From: SZUA-38 sp965212525
GTDB lineage: Bacteria; Pseudomonadota; Gammaproteobacteria; Xanthomonadales; SZUA-38
Assembly (NCBI GenBank): GCA_965212525.1
Contig: CBDBVC010000036.1
Coordinates: forward strand, 62,001-126,000
Length of the DNA stretch: 64,000 nt
Reading direction: 5' to 3'
In this document: in pieces, positions 54,110-64,000 of the stretch
Position numbering within the stretch: position 1 is the first letter of the stretch
Layout of the letters: the number at the start of each line of letters is the position of its first letter
Notes under the pieces: generated by a model
Told to the model about the DNA's origin: nothing
What the model saw: the letters and a program-made list of their open reading frames with translations, nothing else
Database searches by the model: none
Made by a program: the position numbers and the translations under genes

Positions 54110-57100
54110 TTGATCAAATATCTTGCTGCAGCCAATCCACTGCTGAAGGGGTTGGCACTCGTCGCTTGTCTTGGCTTTGTGCTTGCCAGTCAGGCTGTCC
54201 TGGCTCAGGAAACAGCCACGCCCAATGATGTACGGGATGAACGCTCGGGTGCCTATGCCCTCATCAATGCCACGATTCATGTCGATGCCCGCACCACCGT
54301 TGAAGACCGGGTTCTGCTGATCAGGGAGGGTCTTGTCGAGTCAATGGCCGATTCGGTTCCGGCAGGCTATGTCAGCATCGATCTTGAGGGTCATCATATC
54401 TTCCCGTCACTGATTGAGCTGGATTCGGGCTATGGATTGCCCGATCCTGACAAACCGGCACCGTTCAGTTTTTCCGCTGCCGAGGTGCTGGAGCCGTAAC
54501 TGTCGGGTGCCTACAACGCCAATCAGGCAATTCGTTCGGAGTACCGTTCGGCCGAGTCATTCACGGTTGATGATGAGAAGGCCGGAGCCTATCGGAAGAA
54601 CGGTTTTGGTGCCGTTCTGACACACCGCGCAGATGGTGTTGCCCGCGGTACGGGCGCTCTTGTTCTGACCGCCAGCGATTCAGACAATGATGCCGTGTTG
54701 AAACCGGATGCATCAACCCATTTTTCATTCAACAAGGGGTCGTCGCCGCAGAGTTACCCGGTATCCCTGATGGGTGCGATTGCACTATTGCGACAGACCC
54801 AGCTGGACTGGCAATGGTATGACGCCGGAGGCAACAGGGAGATGACCGATCTGTCACTGCAGTCCTGGGGTGCCACACGCAATCTGCCGGCCATTTTCCA
54901 CGTCACCAGCTGGCTGACGGCACATCGTGCGGACCTGGTGGGTGACGAGATGGGCCGCCAGGTCATTCTGCGAGGTGCCGGTGATGAATATCAGCGCAGT
55001 GAAGTGATGCAGGCCACCGGGGCCCGATTCATACTGCCGATCAGTTTTCCCGAAGCGCCTGATCTGTCGGATCCGTGGAACACGGAACTGGTGAGTCTCG
55101 AGGAGATGAAGCACTGGGAACTGGCACCGGGCAATCCTGCGGCGATGGATGCGGCACAGATTGAATTTGCCCTGACCTCCAGAGGCGCAGAAAAGACATT
55201 CTGGGACAATATGAGAAAGGCGGTCAAGCACGGACTGGATCGGGAGACGGCACTGGCAGCCCTGACCAGTGTGCCGGCAGACATGCTTGGCGTGTCGGAC
55301 ACGATCGGCTCACTGAAGCCCGGCAGGCTGGCCAGTTTTCTGGTTGCCGATGGTGACCTGTTTGAAGAGGGCAGCCAGATCGTGCAGCACTGGATCGCTG
55401 GTGATGCCTATCATCTGAAACAGATACCGAAGGATTTCAGTGGCGAATACACCTTGCGACTCGGCGAAGATACTTACCCGTTGAGCATTGCCGGCAAACC
55501 GGGCAAGCCAAAGGTGAGTCTTTCCGTGCAAGCGGAGGGTGCTGAATCCGGTGACGAGGAAAATGGCGATGATGGCAGCATTGATGTCACCGCAGCACTG
55601 GATTATCCGGCTGTGACACTCAGCTTCAGTCTCATGGATGGTGAAGCGGCCGTTCGTCTCTATGGCTGGATGGCCGAGTCACGCTGGAATGGTCAGGGGA
55701 CGCTGGCTGATGGTACTCCTGTGGCCTGGGTAATCACACCGGCCAGCGCGTCATCGGAGGCAGCAGTCGCCGAAAATGACGCTGAATTGTCAGACGGCGG
55801 CTCAGATGCCGAGTCTGAGGATGAGAGTGATCCGACGGATCAGAACGGCGCCATCACCTATCCGTTCGCGGCCTATGGGCGAAGTTCACCGGTCGAGGCG
55901 ACTGACATGGTGATTCGAAACGCCACCGTCTGGACGCTGGAAGGTGAGGGTGTACTTGAACAGGCTGACCTGCTGGTTACCGATGGCCGGATTGCGGCGA
56001 TCGGTGAATCGATCGATGCAGGCGATGCCGTGGAAATCGACGGTACCGGATTGCATCTGACACCGGGCATCGTTGATGAGCATGCGCATATCGCATTGCT
56101 CGGCGTGAACGATGTGGCCACCAATTCGGGCATGGTACGGATGCAGGATGTGGTCAATTCGGAGGACGTCAACATCTACCGAAACCTGGCGGGCGGGGTC
56201 ACGGCGGCGCAACTGCTGCACGGTTCGGCCAATCCCATCGGAGGCCAATCGGCGCTGATCAAGATGCGCTGGGGCTCGACACCCGATGAGATGCTGATTC
56301 GCGATGCCGATGGTTTCATCAAGTTTGCACTGGGTGAAAACGTCAAGCGTTCGCGCAATCAGGCTTCAATCCGTTACCCACAGAGCCGTATGGGTGTGGA
56401 ACAGGTATACCGCGACGCCTTCTCCTCAGCCAGGGATTATGGCAGGGCTCAACAGGAGTGGGCAGAGAAATCGTCCAGGCAGCGCCGTGGCCAGACACCA
56501 CCGCGCAGGGATCTGGCGTTGGATGCGATGCTCGAGATTCTCAACGGTGAGCGCCATATTACCTGTCATTCCTATGTCCAATCCGAGATCAACATGCTGA
56601 TGCATGTGGCCGAGGACTATGATTTCAGGGTGAATACATTCACCCATATTCTCGAAGGCTACAAGGTGGCCGACAAGATGGCACAGCACGGTGCAGGTGG
56701 ATCAACCTTTGCCGACTGGTGGGCCTACAAGTGGGAGGTTCGTTATGCGATTCCCTACAATGCCGCGCTGATGGCCGAGGCGGGTGTCACGGTAGCGATC
56801 AATTCAGACAGTCGCGAAATGTCACGCCGTCTCAATCAGGAGGCGGCCAAGTCCGGTGGCATGAGTGAGGTTGAAGCGCTCAAGCTGGTGACACTCAACC
56901 CGGCCAAACTGCTGCATCTGGACGACCGCATGGGTTCGCTTGCCGTGGGCAAGGATGCGGATCTGGTGCTCTGGAGTCACCATCCGCTTTCGATCGATGC
57001 CCGTGCACTGAAGACCGTGGTGGATGGGCGCGTGCTGTTTGATGCCGAGGAGGATGAGCGCATGCGCGAACAGATTCGTGCCGAACGGGCACGTCTGGTG

Positions 57101-57232
57101 GCCCGAATCCAGTCCGAGTCATCGGGCAATGGCAAGGGAGGCGGAAACGGATTCAAGCGAAGCCGGGTCTTCCAGTGTGACAGCATGACCGGCTACGAAC
57201 ACCTGATGAACCTGCACGGGGAGACACACTGA
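54110..57232 (+). CDS. Exported two-part amidohydrolase, interrupted by in-frame TAA
   Basis: The TTG at 54110 follows GAGGG and begins a signal peptide ending near LAQE. The N-terminal half has ALINATIHVD and VSIDLEGHHIFPS. A TAA (54497-54499) falls after AAEVLEP, and the same frame continues with LSGAYNANQAIRSE to 57232, about 1040 codons in all, normal for this family. The C-terminal amidohydrolase has VIRNATVWTLEGEGVL, PGIVDEHAHIA with two metal His, ERHITCHSYVQ, VNTFTHILEGYK, VAINSDS with the Asp, and GSLAVGKDADLVLW. A Glu/Asp-rich linker separates the halves. Translation could resume at 54695. The following gene starts within its stop. Confidence 0.75.
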
Positions 57233-58545
57233 TGAAAACAGCAATCAAGTTATCCTTGACTGTCTGCCTTCTGATCGGTGCAATCGCAAACGCACTGACA
57301 CCGGCACCGGTATCGGATCCTGCACAGCTGATCCTGAGCAATGCCACCATTCACATTGGCAATGGACAGGTGCTGGAGAACCAGGCCATCGCCATGCGTG
57401 ATGGTGACATTACAGCCGTGGGTAGTCTGGCTGATATGGATGCTCTGGCTGAGCGCGGAAATTATCGCGTGATCGACCTGGGTGGTCAGCATGTCTATCC
57501 CGGATTCGTGTTGCCACTGTCCAATCTGGGCCTGAACGAAGTCGGTTCCCTGGGAGATACGGTTGACCAGGCTGAAACCGGCAGCCTCAACCCGAATGTT
57601 CGCAGCCTGATCGCCTACAATACCGATTCCGAGCTGATTCCCGTCACGCGGTTCAACGGCGTGCTTACTGCCCAGGTGACACCCCAGGGCGGGCTGCTGT
57701 CCGGGCAATCGTCCATCGTTCAGCTCGATGCCTGGAACTGGGAAGATGCCGTAATCAGGGAAGATGACGGGATACACCTGAACTGGCCATCGCGCAAGCG
57801 CAATCAGTTTGATTTCAGTACCTTCAGCGTGCGTCTGGTCGACAACAAGAATTACGACAAGCAGGTCGAATCGCTCAATGAGCTGTTCACCTCGGCCCGC
57901 GGCTATGCAGCCGAAACAGCGCATGAGAAGCGCAACCTGAAACTGGAGTCCATTGCCGGTCTGCTGGATGGAAGCAAGACGCTCTACATCAGCACTACTC
58001 TGGCCAGGGACGTGATCGATTCGGTTGAATTCGCAGGCCGCCATCAGATCGACAGAATCGTGATCGTGTCGGATTCCGAACTGCTCAAGGTCAGTGGTTT
58101 CCTCGCAGAGAACGAGATTCCCGTAATCATATCCGGACTGCATGTGACCCCAAACCAGGATCACGAAGACATCGATCTGCCATTCCGGGTGCCTGCTGAG
58201 CTGGCTGCAGCCGGTGTCAAGGTCGGTCTGACTTATCCGGGCGTGATGAATGCCCGCAATCTGCCATTCATCGCAGGGACCGCATCCGCCTACGGACTGG
58301 ATCGAGAGCAGGCACTGAAGATGATTACACTCACCAATGCAGAAATACTGGGTATTGATGACAGGCTCGGTTCACTCGAGGTGGGTAAAGTCGCTACCCT
58401 GTTCGTGTCGGCTGGTGATGCGCTCGACATGCGAGGCAATCGCCTGCTTCATGCCTTTATCAATGGCCGGCAAATTCAGCTCGATGGCATGCAGCAGGAA
58501 CTTTATCAGCGATTTCACACAAGATACGCTAATATGAAAGAGTGA
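57232..58545 (+). CDS. Exported amidohydrolase-like protein
   Basis: 437 aa; ATG shares a base with the previous stop (TGATG). Signal peptide to about IANALTP. LILSNATIHIGNGQVLENQA and VYPGFVLPLSNLGL fit the amidohydrolase start, but the HxH metal pair expected after PGF is absent (LPLSN). The C-terminus GSLEVGKVATLFV is typical. It resembles the N-terminal half of the preceding protein, so it may be a non-metal partner subunit. Substrates are probably peptides or cyclic amides, by family only. Confidence 0.7.
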   Translation: MKTAIKLSLTVCLLIGAIANALTPAPVSDPAQLILSNATIHIGNGQVLENQAIAMRDGDITAVGSLADMDALAERGNYRVIDLGGQHVYPGFVLPLSNLGLNEVGSLGDTVDQAETGSLNPNVRSLIAYNTDSELIPVTRFNGVLTAQVTPQGGLLSGQSSIVQLDAWNWEDAVIREDDGIHLNWPSRKRNQFDFSTFSVRLVDNKNYDKQVESLNELFTSARGYAAETAHEKRNLKLESIAGLLDGSKTLYISTTLARDVIDSVEFAGRHQIDRIVIVSDSELLKVSGFLAENEIPVIISGLHVTPNQDHEDIDLPFRVPAELAAAGVKVGLTYPGVMNARNLPFIAGTASAYGLDREQALKMITLTNAEILGIDDRLGSLEVGKVATLFVSAGDALDMRGNRLLHAFINGRQIQLDGMQQELYQRFHTRYANMKE

Positions 58546-58575
58546 TTGGGAGCGAGCTGTAAACAGGGGTTAATC

Positions 58576-58962
58576 GTGGCCAGGCGGATGAAACGTAACC
58601 AGATATTTACCCGAAACATTGACGGGCGATGTCTTGCCATACAGAACTGGCGCAATCGTGAGCGTTCCGACGATGCCCTGGTGGCCGTACCGCTCAGCGA
58701 TGAACAGATCGAGGCCTACCGGCGCTGGAAAAAGAAGGGCTGGTCGGATGAACAGATCTTCTCCAACATGTTCCCCGACCCTGAACTGGATCGCGTTGCC
58801 CTGCCCATGGTCGAGCTGACCAAGACCCAGCTGGTGAATCTCACATCGCAGATACTCGGACGCGAGATGTCATCGCTCGAGAGGCTCTCACGCGATGATC
58901 TGGTCCAGTTGTTGCAGGCGATCTGTGAGGATCGTCCGGTGACGCGCGGCTATCTGGTCTGA
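58576..58962 (+). CDS. Conserved hypothetical protein
   Basis: 128 aa from the GTG at 58576, after AGGGG; the ATG at 58588 is an alternative. Basic N-terminus RRMKRNQIFTRN, then RWKKKGWSDEQIFSNMFPDPEL and a Leu-rich end, LTKTQLVNLTSQILGREM. No membrane or signal segment. No family recognised; it may bind nucleic acid given its basic start. It lies just before the uvrD-type gene. Confidence 0.5.
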   Translation: MARRMKRNQIFTRNIDGRCLAIQNWRNRERSDDALVAVPLSDEQIEAYRRWKKKGWSDEQIFSNMFPDPELDRVALPMVELTKTQLVNLTSQILGREMSSLERLSRDDLVQLLQAICEDRPVTRGYLV

Positions 58963-59059
58963 TCGGATACTGAACGATCTGATTGTGGTCATACACACGC
59001 ACCACGGCCGTGTTTGTGACTGATGCTGTCAGTATGGCTGTGATAAAATTGCAGCCATC

Positions 59060-61225
59060 ATGGATGTCAGCAAACTTCTGGAAAACCTCAATCCCGCCCA
59101 ACGAGAAGCCGTCGCTGCCAGGGCTGGCAACTATCTGGTACTGGCCGGTGCCGGAAGCGGCAAGACCCGGGTACTGATACACCGAATTGCCTGGTTGATC
59201 GAGGTGATGGGTGTATCGCCGCACGCCATACTTGCCGTGACGTTTACCAACAAGGCCGCCGGAGAAATGCGGCAGCGTGCCAACACGCTGCTGGGTTATT
59301 CGGCCAGAAATCTCTGGGTGGGTACCTTTCACAGCATTGCTCATCGACTGTTGCGGCTTCACTCTGCACAGGCAGGGCTGCCTGATAATTTCCAGATACT
59401 CGATTCCGATGACCAGTATCGTCTGATTCGTCGCATCATGCGCGAGCTGAAACTGGATGAGTCCCACTGGCCGCCTCGCAAGGCACAATGGGTCATCAAC
59501 CACCACAAGGATGAGGGCAGACGACCGGATCAGATTGAACCCGGCTATGATCAGGCAGAACGGCAATGGCTGGAAATCTATCGACACTACGACCAGTACT
59601 GCCGTGATGCGGGTCTGGTCGACTTTGCCGAGCTGTTGCTGAGGGCGCACGAGTTGCTGCTGACCGATGCAGAACTGCTGGCGCACTATCAGCATCGTTT
59701 CAGTCATCTGCTGGTGGATGAGTTTCAGGACACCAATACCATTCAGTACGCCTGGGTTCGTCTGCTGACCGGCGAAAATGGCTGCGCCTTTGTGGTCGGC
59801 GATGACGATCAGTCGATCTATGGCTGGCGTGGCGCGCGGGTCGAGAATGTCAGCCTGTTCCAGCACGATTATGTCGATGTCGAAGTCATCAGGCTGGAAC
59901 AGAATTACCGCTCGACCGGCACCATACTGTCGGCGGCCAATGCCGTGATCGCACACAATGACGGCCGTCTTGGCAAGAATCTGTGGACAGAGGATGGTGA
60001 AGGCGATCTGATCAGGGTATTCGCGGCACACAATGAATATGATGAAGCCGATTATGTGATCAGTTCGATTGCTGCGCAGCTGGACGAGGGCAGTTCGGCC
60101 AGTGACATTGCCGTGCTGTACCGCTCCAATGCCCAGTCGCGTCTGCTCGAAGAGCAGTTGCTCAGACAACGCATCCCCTATCGGGTCTATGGCGGGCTTC
60201 GTTTCTTCGAGCGAGCCGAGATCAAGGATGCACTGGCCTACCTGAGGCTGCTGGCCAGTCCGGATGACAACGCAGCCTTCGAGCGCATCATCAATGTGCC
60301 GGCGCGTGGGATTGGTGAAAAGACACTGGTTGCCGTACGGCAGTTTGCAGCCGAACAGCAGTTGTCACTGTGGGCATCGTTGCGCAGGATGATCGAAAAG
60401 GGTGAGGCATCCGGTCGTGCCGCAAGTGCGCTCAACAGCTTCAGCACACTGATCGACGGGCTGATCGAAGCCTGTGCCGACTGCAAGCTTGATGTTCAGC
60501 TCGAACGCATCCTGCAGCACACTGAACTGATCCGTCATTATGACAGGGAGCCGCCGGAAAGACGCGAGGGGCGAGAGGAAAACCTGTCTGAACTGATCAA
60601 CGCGGCTCGTGTATTCACCCTGCCGCAGGAAGACGAGGAGGCCGGCATGTCTGAGCTGGTCTCGTTTCTGTCACATGCAGCACTCGAGGCTGGTGAACAG
60701 CAGGCCGACGAATGGGAAGACTGTATCCAGCTGATGACACTGCACAGCGCCAAGGGTCTGGAGTTTGACTCCGTCTACATCACGGGTATGGAGCAGGGGC
60801 TTTTTCCGCACCAGATGGCAGTGGAGGAGCCGGGTCGATACGAGGAAGAACGACGACTGTGTTATGTTGGTATTACCCGTGCAAGGCGCCTTCTGCACCT
60901 GACACATGCCGAGGCACGGCGCTGGCATGGCAAGAACTCGCTTCGGCGACCCTCACGCTTTCTCAAGGAGATCCCTCCCGAGCTGGTCCACCAGGTGCGA
61001 CCGGTTGCCTCAGTCGGCAGCATGCAGTCATCGGCTGTCACCTCGGCTCAGCAGGACAGCATGGATGGTCTCAGGCTGGGGCAGATGGTGGAACACCCCT
61101 CATTCGGAACCGGCGTGATTCTCGATTGTGAGGGGTCAGGAGACCATACCCGCATACAGATCAATTTCGATACGGTCGGCAGTAAATGGCTGGTACTCAG
61201 TTATGCCAATCTGACCGCACTCTGA
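59060..61225 (+). CDS. uvrD: UvrD/Rep-family DNA helicase II
   Basis: 721 aa. Superfamily 1 motifs in order: LNPAQREAV, LAGAGSGKT (Walker A), FTNKAAGEMR, WVGTFHSIAHRLL, LLVDEFQDTN (Walker B), VVGDDDQSIYGWRGA, LEQNYRST, TLHSAKGLEFD and YVGITRARRLL. The length and C-terminal region match UvrD. It unwinds DNA in nucleotide-excision and mismatch repair. No LexA box was recognised upstream. Confidence 0.95.
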   Translation: MDVSKLLENLNPAQREAVAARAGNYLVLAGAGSGKTRVLIHRIAWLIEVMGVSPHAILAVTFTNKAAGEMRQRANTLLGYSARNLWVGTFHSIAHRLLRLHSAQAGLPDNFQILDSDDQYRLIRRIMRELKLDESHWPPRKAQWVINHHKDEGRRPDQIEPGYDQAERQWLEIYRHYDQYCRDAGLVDFAELLLRAHELLLTDAELLAHYQHRFSHLLVDEFQDTNTIQYAWVRLLTGENGCAFVVGDDDQSIYGWRGARVENVSLFQHDYVDVEVIRLEQNYRSTGTILSAANAVIAHNDGRLGKNLWTEDGEGDLIRVFAAHNEYDEADYVISSIAAQLDEGSSASDIAVLYRSNAQSRLLEEQLLRQRIPYRVYGGLRFFERAEIKDALAYLRLLASPDDNAAFERIINVPARGIGEKTLVAVRQFAAEQQLSLWASLRRMIEKGEASGRAASALNSFSTLIDGLIEACADCKLDVQLERILQHTELIRHYDREPPERREGREENLSELINAARVFTLPQEDEEAGMSELVSFLSHAALEAGEQQADEWEDCIQLMTLHSAKGLEFDSVYITGMEQGLFPHQMAVEEPGRYEEERRLCYVGITRARRLLHLTHAEARRWHGKNSLRRPSRFLKEIPPELVHQVRPVASVGSMQSSAVTSAQQDSMDGLRLGQMVEHPSFGTGVILDCEGSGDHTRIQINFDTVGSKWLVLSYANLTAL

Positions 61226-61323
61226 TCATCAAAGGTTGCTCAGCGACTCAAGATTGACAGTACCATTTCAGTTATTCAGTGATACCATAGTCGCTAGTCT
61301 TTTCTGGGTACGGAAACGAGTCC

Positions 61324-62613
61324 ATGAGTGAAACCGAATTGCTGAAACCTGTCGCCATTCTGGGTGGTCGACGCATCCCGTTTGTCCGCAACAACACGCA
61401 TTATGCCGAAATCGGCAATCGTGAAATGGCGATCAAGTCACTGGCCAGTCTGGTGGAAGATTTCGGGTTGCATGACACACAACTGGGCGAAGTTGCCTTC
61501 GGTGCCGTCATCAAGCATTCACGTGACTGGAATCTGGCCCGGGAAGCGCTGCTGTCCAGTGGCCTGGCACCACAGACACCCGGCATTACCATTCAGCGTG
61601 CCTGCGGCACCAGCCTGGATGCGGCCATCCTCATCGCCAACAAGATCGCTACCGGTCAGATTGACGCAGGCATCGGTGGTGGCTCGGATACCACCTCGGA
61701 CGTTCCGGTGGTGTTCAAGGACAAATTTGCAAAACGCCTGATGAAACTGGCACGCAGCAAAACCCTGGGGCAGCGCCTGAAGGTGATGGCCGGATTCAGG
61801 CCCTCGGACCTGGTGCCCGCATTTCCGGGTGTGGCAGAGCCACGAACCGGAAAATCCATGGGTGATCATTGCGAGCTGATGGCACGTGAGTGGCAGATCG
61901 ACCGGGAAAGTCAGGATCAGCTTGCCTTTGACAGTCACCAGAAAGCGGCCAGGGCCTATGAAGAGGGATTCTTCGATGATCTGGTGGTGAAATTCCGGGG
62001 TATCCACAAGGACACCATATTGCGACCGGAGACCACGCTTGAAAAACTGGCATCACTGAAACCGGCATTTGACAAGCGCAGCGGTCTGGGAACGCTGACT
62101 GCAGGCAATTCCACACCACTGACCGATGGTGCCTCCTGTGCGCTGCTCTCGAACGATGCCTGGGCGAAGAAGAACAAGCATGACGTGCTGGCTTACCTCA
62201 CTCATGCCAGAGTTGCTGCGGTGGATTTTGAAGCCGGAGACGGTCTGCTGATGGCGCCCACGCAGGCCGTGGCCGATCTGCTGAAGGCAACCGGTCTTAC
62301 CTTGCAGGACTTTGACTTCTATGAGATCCATGAGGCGTTTGCCGCACAGGTGCTGTGTACCCTCAAGGCATGGGAATCGAGCCCGTTCTGCAAGAAGAAG
62401 CTGGGGATGAAAAAGGCCATGGGCAAGATCGATCGTGACAAGCTCAATGTGGTGGGTTCATCGCTGGCTACCGGTCATCCGTTTGCAGCCACCGGTACAC
62501 GCATTCTGCCTGTACTTGCCAAACTGCTGCAGCAGAAGGGATCGGGTCGCGGCCTGATTTCAATCTGTACTGCGGGTGGTATGGGTGTCGCTGCCATTGT
62601 GGAACGGCCCTGA
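61324..62613 (+). CDS. Acetyl-CoA C-acyltransferase (thiolase, FadI-like)
   Basis: 429 aa. The reactive Cys is in IQRACGTSLDA, His in YEIHEAFAAQV, and the second Cys in SICTAGGMGVA; GSSLATGHPFAATG is the usual GHP motif with Ala for Gly. Length and KFRGIHKDTILRPETT fit the FadI/long-chain type that completes beta-oxidation. A convergent gene overlaps its last 54 bases. Confidence 0.9.
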   Translation: MSETELLKPVAILGGRRIPFVRNNTHYAEIGNREMAIKSLASLVEDFGLHDTQLGEVAFGAVIKHSRDWNLAREALLSSGLAPQTPGITIQRACGTSLDAAILIANKIATGQIDAGIGGGSDTTSDVPVVFKDKFAKRLMKLARSKTLGQRLKVMAGFRPSDLVPAFPGVAEPRTGKSMGDHCELMAREWQIDRESQDQLAFDSHQKAARAYEEGFFDDLVVKFRGIHKDTILRPETTLEKLASLKPAFDKRSGLGTLTAGNSTPLTDGASCALLSNDAWAKKNKHDVLAYLTHARVAAVDFEAGDGLLMAPTQAVADLLKATGLTLQDFDFYEIHEAFAAQVLCTLKAWESSPFCKKKLGMKKAMGKIDRDKLNVVGSSLATGHPFAATGTRILPVLAKLLQQKGSGRGLISICTAGGMGVAAIVERP

Positions 62614-64000
62614 CCGTTCGACGCGTGCGATGGCCGATTCGTCGAATTCGGTCATTCTGACATAGGATTCGTAATAGTCCCTCACCCTGCGCACGTAATT
62701 GATGATCTGATGACCATCAAATCGTCGTCCGGGTTTGCGTGACAGCGCAAGCGTTGCCTTTTCAACCTGTCCGAACCAGCGATCCGGGTCGAGCCCCATT
62801 CTGACGGCTTCCCGGCGGGCACGCTTGATGTTGCCGATGCCGCCATTGTAAGCCGCCAGAGACAGCCAGATGCGTTCTCTTATGTTGAGATCGGACTCAA
62901 GCTGATTGCGTATCCAGTCCAGATACTTGACGCCTGCGTGGATGCCTGATTTGGGGTCCAGCGGATTGGTAATCCCGACCTGTCTGGCGGACACATCCAT
63001 CACCTGCATCAGACCCTTGGCACCACTGCTCGAAATCGCTGACGGATCAAAACGACTCTCCTGGGAAATCACGGCCAGGATCAGTCGCCAGTCAAAATTG
63101 TAGTATCGGGCATATTTCCGAACCCAGTCATCATAGGGTGAAAAACTGCCATGCTGGACATAGGCGCGATAGGCTTCGGAAAACGAACTGTTCTCGTCGT
63201 CGTGCTGCAGGTATTTCTTGCGCAGATAACGTATGTCCGTGTCATCGTAGCGCTTGCCCCAGAATGTGTTGATTTGCTTCAGCAGACTCGGGTTGTCGCC
63301 CCGGACAGTCCAGACACGCGGTTGTTTCTGTTCCAGTGTGGTCAGGATCTTCAGGCCCTGACGCCAGTTCTTTTCCAGTCGGTATTGGTAATCATCGATA
63401 ATGGCAAAATCGGCTGTTCCGGTTTCGATGGCATTGAACAGTTGCTCGGCCAGGCCGGTCGAGGGCATTGTAAGGATCTCGATGTCAATGCCGGCATTCT
63501 GCCAGATTCGAAGTTGCTCGATGTAACGGCTGCCCTGTTCAACGGCCACGGTCTTCTGATGCAGATTGTAATGTGGTTCACTGCGATAGTGCTGTTTCTT
63601 GCCGACCAGATGAGCCACGGTTTCCACATAGGGCATGGAGGCGGCCAGCCGTGCATCCAGGTTTTCCGAAATCAGGAAGGCACCACCCAGATCGGCCTCG
63701 CGTCTGAGCAGACGCTGCTGCAGGTCTTCCTTGGAACGTGCCAGCACTATCTGCAGTTGCAGATTGTGGCTGTCTGCAAAGGCCTCGGCCAGTTCGAACT
63801 CAAGACCAAACTGGTCGCCATTCCAGATGAAACTGGTTTCAGGCTGGTAAAGTGTCACCATCCGGATGGTGCCACGTTGTCTGATGTGTTCGAAGTCAAC
63901 CGGATCACTGTACATCAGGTCCTCTGACAGTGCATTACGGTGCAGAAACTCCTCAATCTGGTCCTTGAGGACGAGGTCATCACTGCGCATCACCCAGGCC
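62560..64000 (-). CDS. Membrane-bound lytic murein transglycosylase F-like, 5' end beyond the window
   Basis: At least 480 residues; the frame is open to the right edge, so the N-terminus lies outside. A solute-binding domain runs from RGTIRMVTLYQPETSF to VWTVRGDNPSLLKQINTFW. A C-terminal transglycosylase domain has ISQESRFDPSAISSSGAKGLMQVM with the catalytic Glu and LAAYNGGIGNI. The first visible residues, AWVMRSDDLVLKDQIEEFL, parallel the end of that solute-binding domain, so a second copy probably precedes it. It cleaves peptidoglycan to anhydromuropeptides at the outer membrane. Confidence 0.88.
   Translation of the reverse strand, partial: AWVMRSDDLVLKDQIEEFLHRNALSEDLMYSDPVDFEHIRQRGTIRMVTLYQPETSFIWNGDQFGLEFELAEAFADSHNLQLQIVLARSKEDLQQRLLRREADLGGAFLISENLDARLAASMPYVETVAHLVGKKQHYRSEPHYNLHQKTVAVEQGSRYIEQLRIWQNAGIDIEILTMPSTGLAEQLFNAIETGTADFAIIDDYQYRLEKNWRQGLKILTTLEQKQPRVWTVRGDNPSLLKQINTFWGKRYDDTDIRYLRKKYLQHDDENSSFSEAYRAYVQHGSFSPYDDWVRKYARYYNFDWRLILAVISQESRFDPSAISSSGAKGLMQVMDVSARQVGITNPLDPKSGIHAGVKYLDWIRNQLESDLNIRERIWLSLAAYNGGIGNIKRARREAVRMGLDPDRWFGQVEKATLALSRKPGRRFDGHQIINYVRRVRDYYESYVRMTEFDESAIARVERSGPFHNGSDTHTTRSTD

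Noticed and set aside
57250..58164. 304-aa open frame on the minus strand
   Set aside because: Antisense to the second amidohydrolase gene, with no motif.
59000..59059. LexA box before uvrD
   Set aside because: CTGTCAGTATGGCTGT lacks the CTGT-N8-ACAG symmetry.
58841..60169. 442-aa open frame on the minus strand
   Set aside because: It lies almost wholly inside uvrD, whose helicase motifs are complete on the plus strand; the antisense product has no recognisable domain.
63151..63927. 258-aa plus-strand frame near the right edge
   Set aside because: Antisense to the transglycosylase gene, whose motifs are clear.

Overview
The window looks like a chromosomal segment of a gammaproteobacterium, probably marine or environmental. 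The evidence is a bioB-bioF-bioH-bioC-bioD cluster, zapE, acpH, slyX, a cytochrome c5-like gene, a uvrD-family helicase, several c-di-GMP proteins and a wax ester synthase/diacylglycerol acyltransferase (WS/DGAT). I cannot name the species. No rRNA, CRISPR array, insertion sequence or integrase was seen. One tRNA is present: tRNA-Arg(CCG), with its CCA encoded.

Region 1 (1-8.2 kb, minus strand mostly, visibly AT-richer) is accessory DNA lying on the 3' side of the tRNA-Arg gene. It holds a cyclodipeptide synthase of the NYH type behind a small exported protein; a small repeat lipoprotein; a two-gene unit of a KAP-type P-loop NTPase and a HEPN/zinc-ribbon protein; and, divergent from that unit, a minimal nucleotidyltransferase. 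A 66-bp element between the HEPN gene and the lipoprotein gene has the architecture of an integron attC site, and a weaker one follows the lipoprotein gene. This part may therefore be an integron-type cassette array. A run of small exported proteins, including two paralogous 55-64 aa membrane peptides, and an EAL pseudogene with an internal stop complete the region. Upstream of the tRNA are three decayed copies of its 5' half.

Region 2 (8.7-47 kb) is ordinary core genome. It carries a D-amino-acid dehydrogenase-like enzyme, a cytochrome c, a secreted ExeM/NucH-type nuclease, an FHA-GGDEF protein, a LonB-like protease coupled to an Asp-box (BNR) repeat protein, two tandem paralogous lipoproteins, comF, the biotin operon, a convergent putative panG-coaX-panD operon for pantothenate/CoA, an EAL plus HD-GYP pair, zapE, and an acyl-CoA/short-chain dehydrogenase neighbourhood.

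Region 3 (47.2-53.6 kb) encodes a subtilase, a fused alpha-beta E1 and an E2 of a 2-oxo acid dehydrogenase complex, a WS/DGAT acyltransferase, an alpha/beta-hydrolase and slyX. Most of these genes are broken by single-base indels that sit nearly all in short homopolymers, so I read most breaks as sequence error; if they are real, the region is decaying. Once repaired, each gene has its expected motifs.

Region 4 (53.6-64 kb) has cdd, two exported amidohydrolases (the first with an in-frame TAA), uvrD, a thiolase, and a lytic transglycosylase with apparently duplicated solute-binding domains that runs off the right edge.
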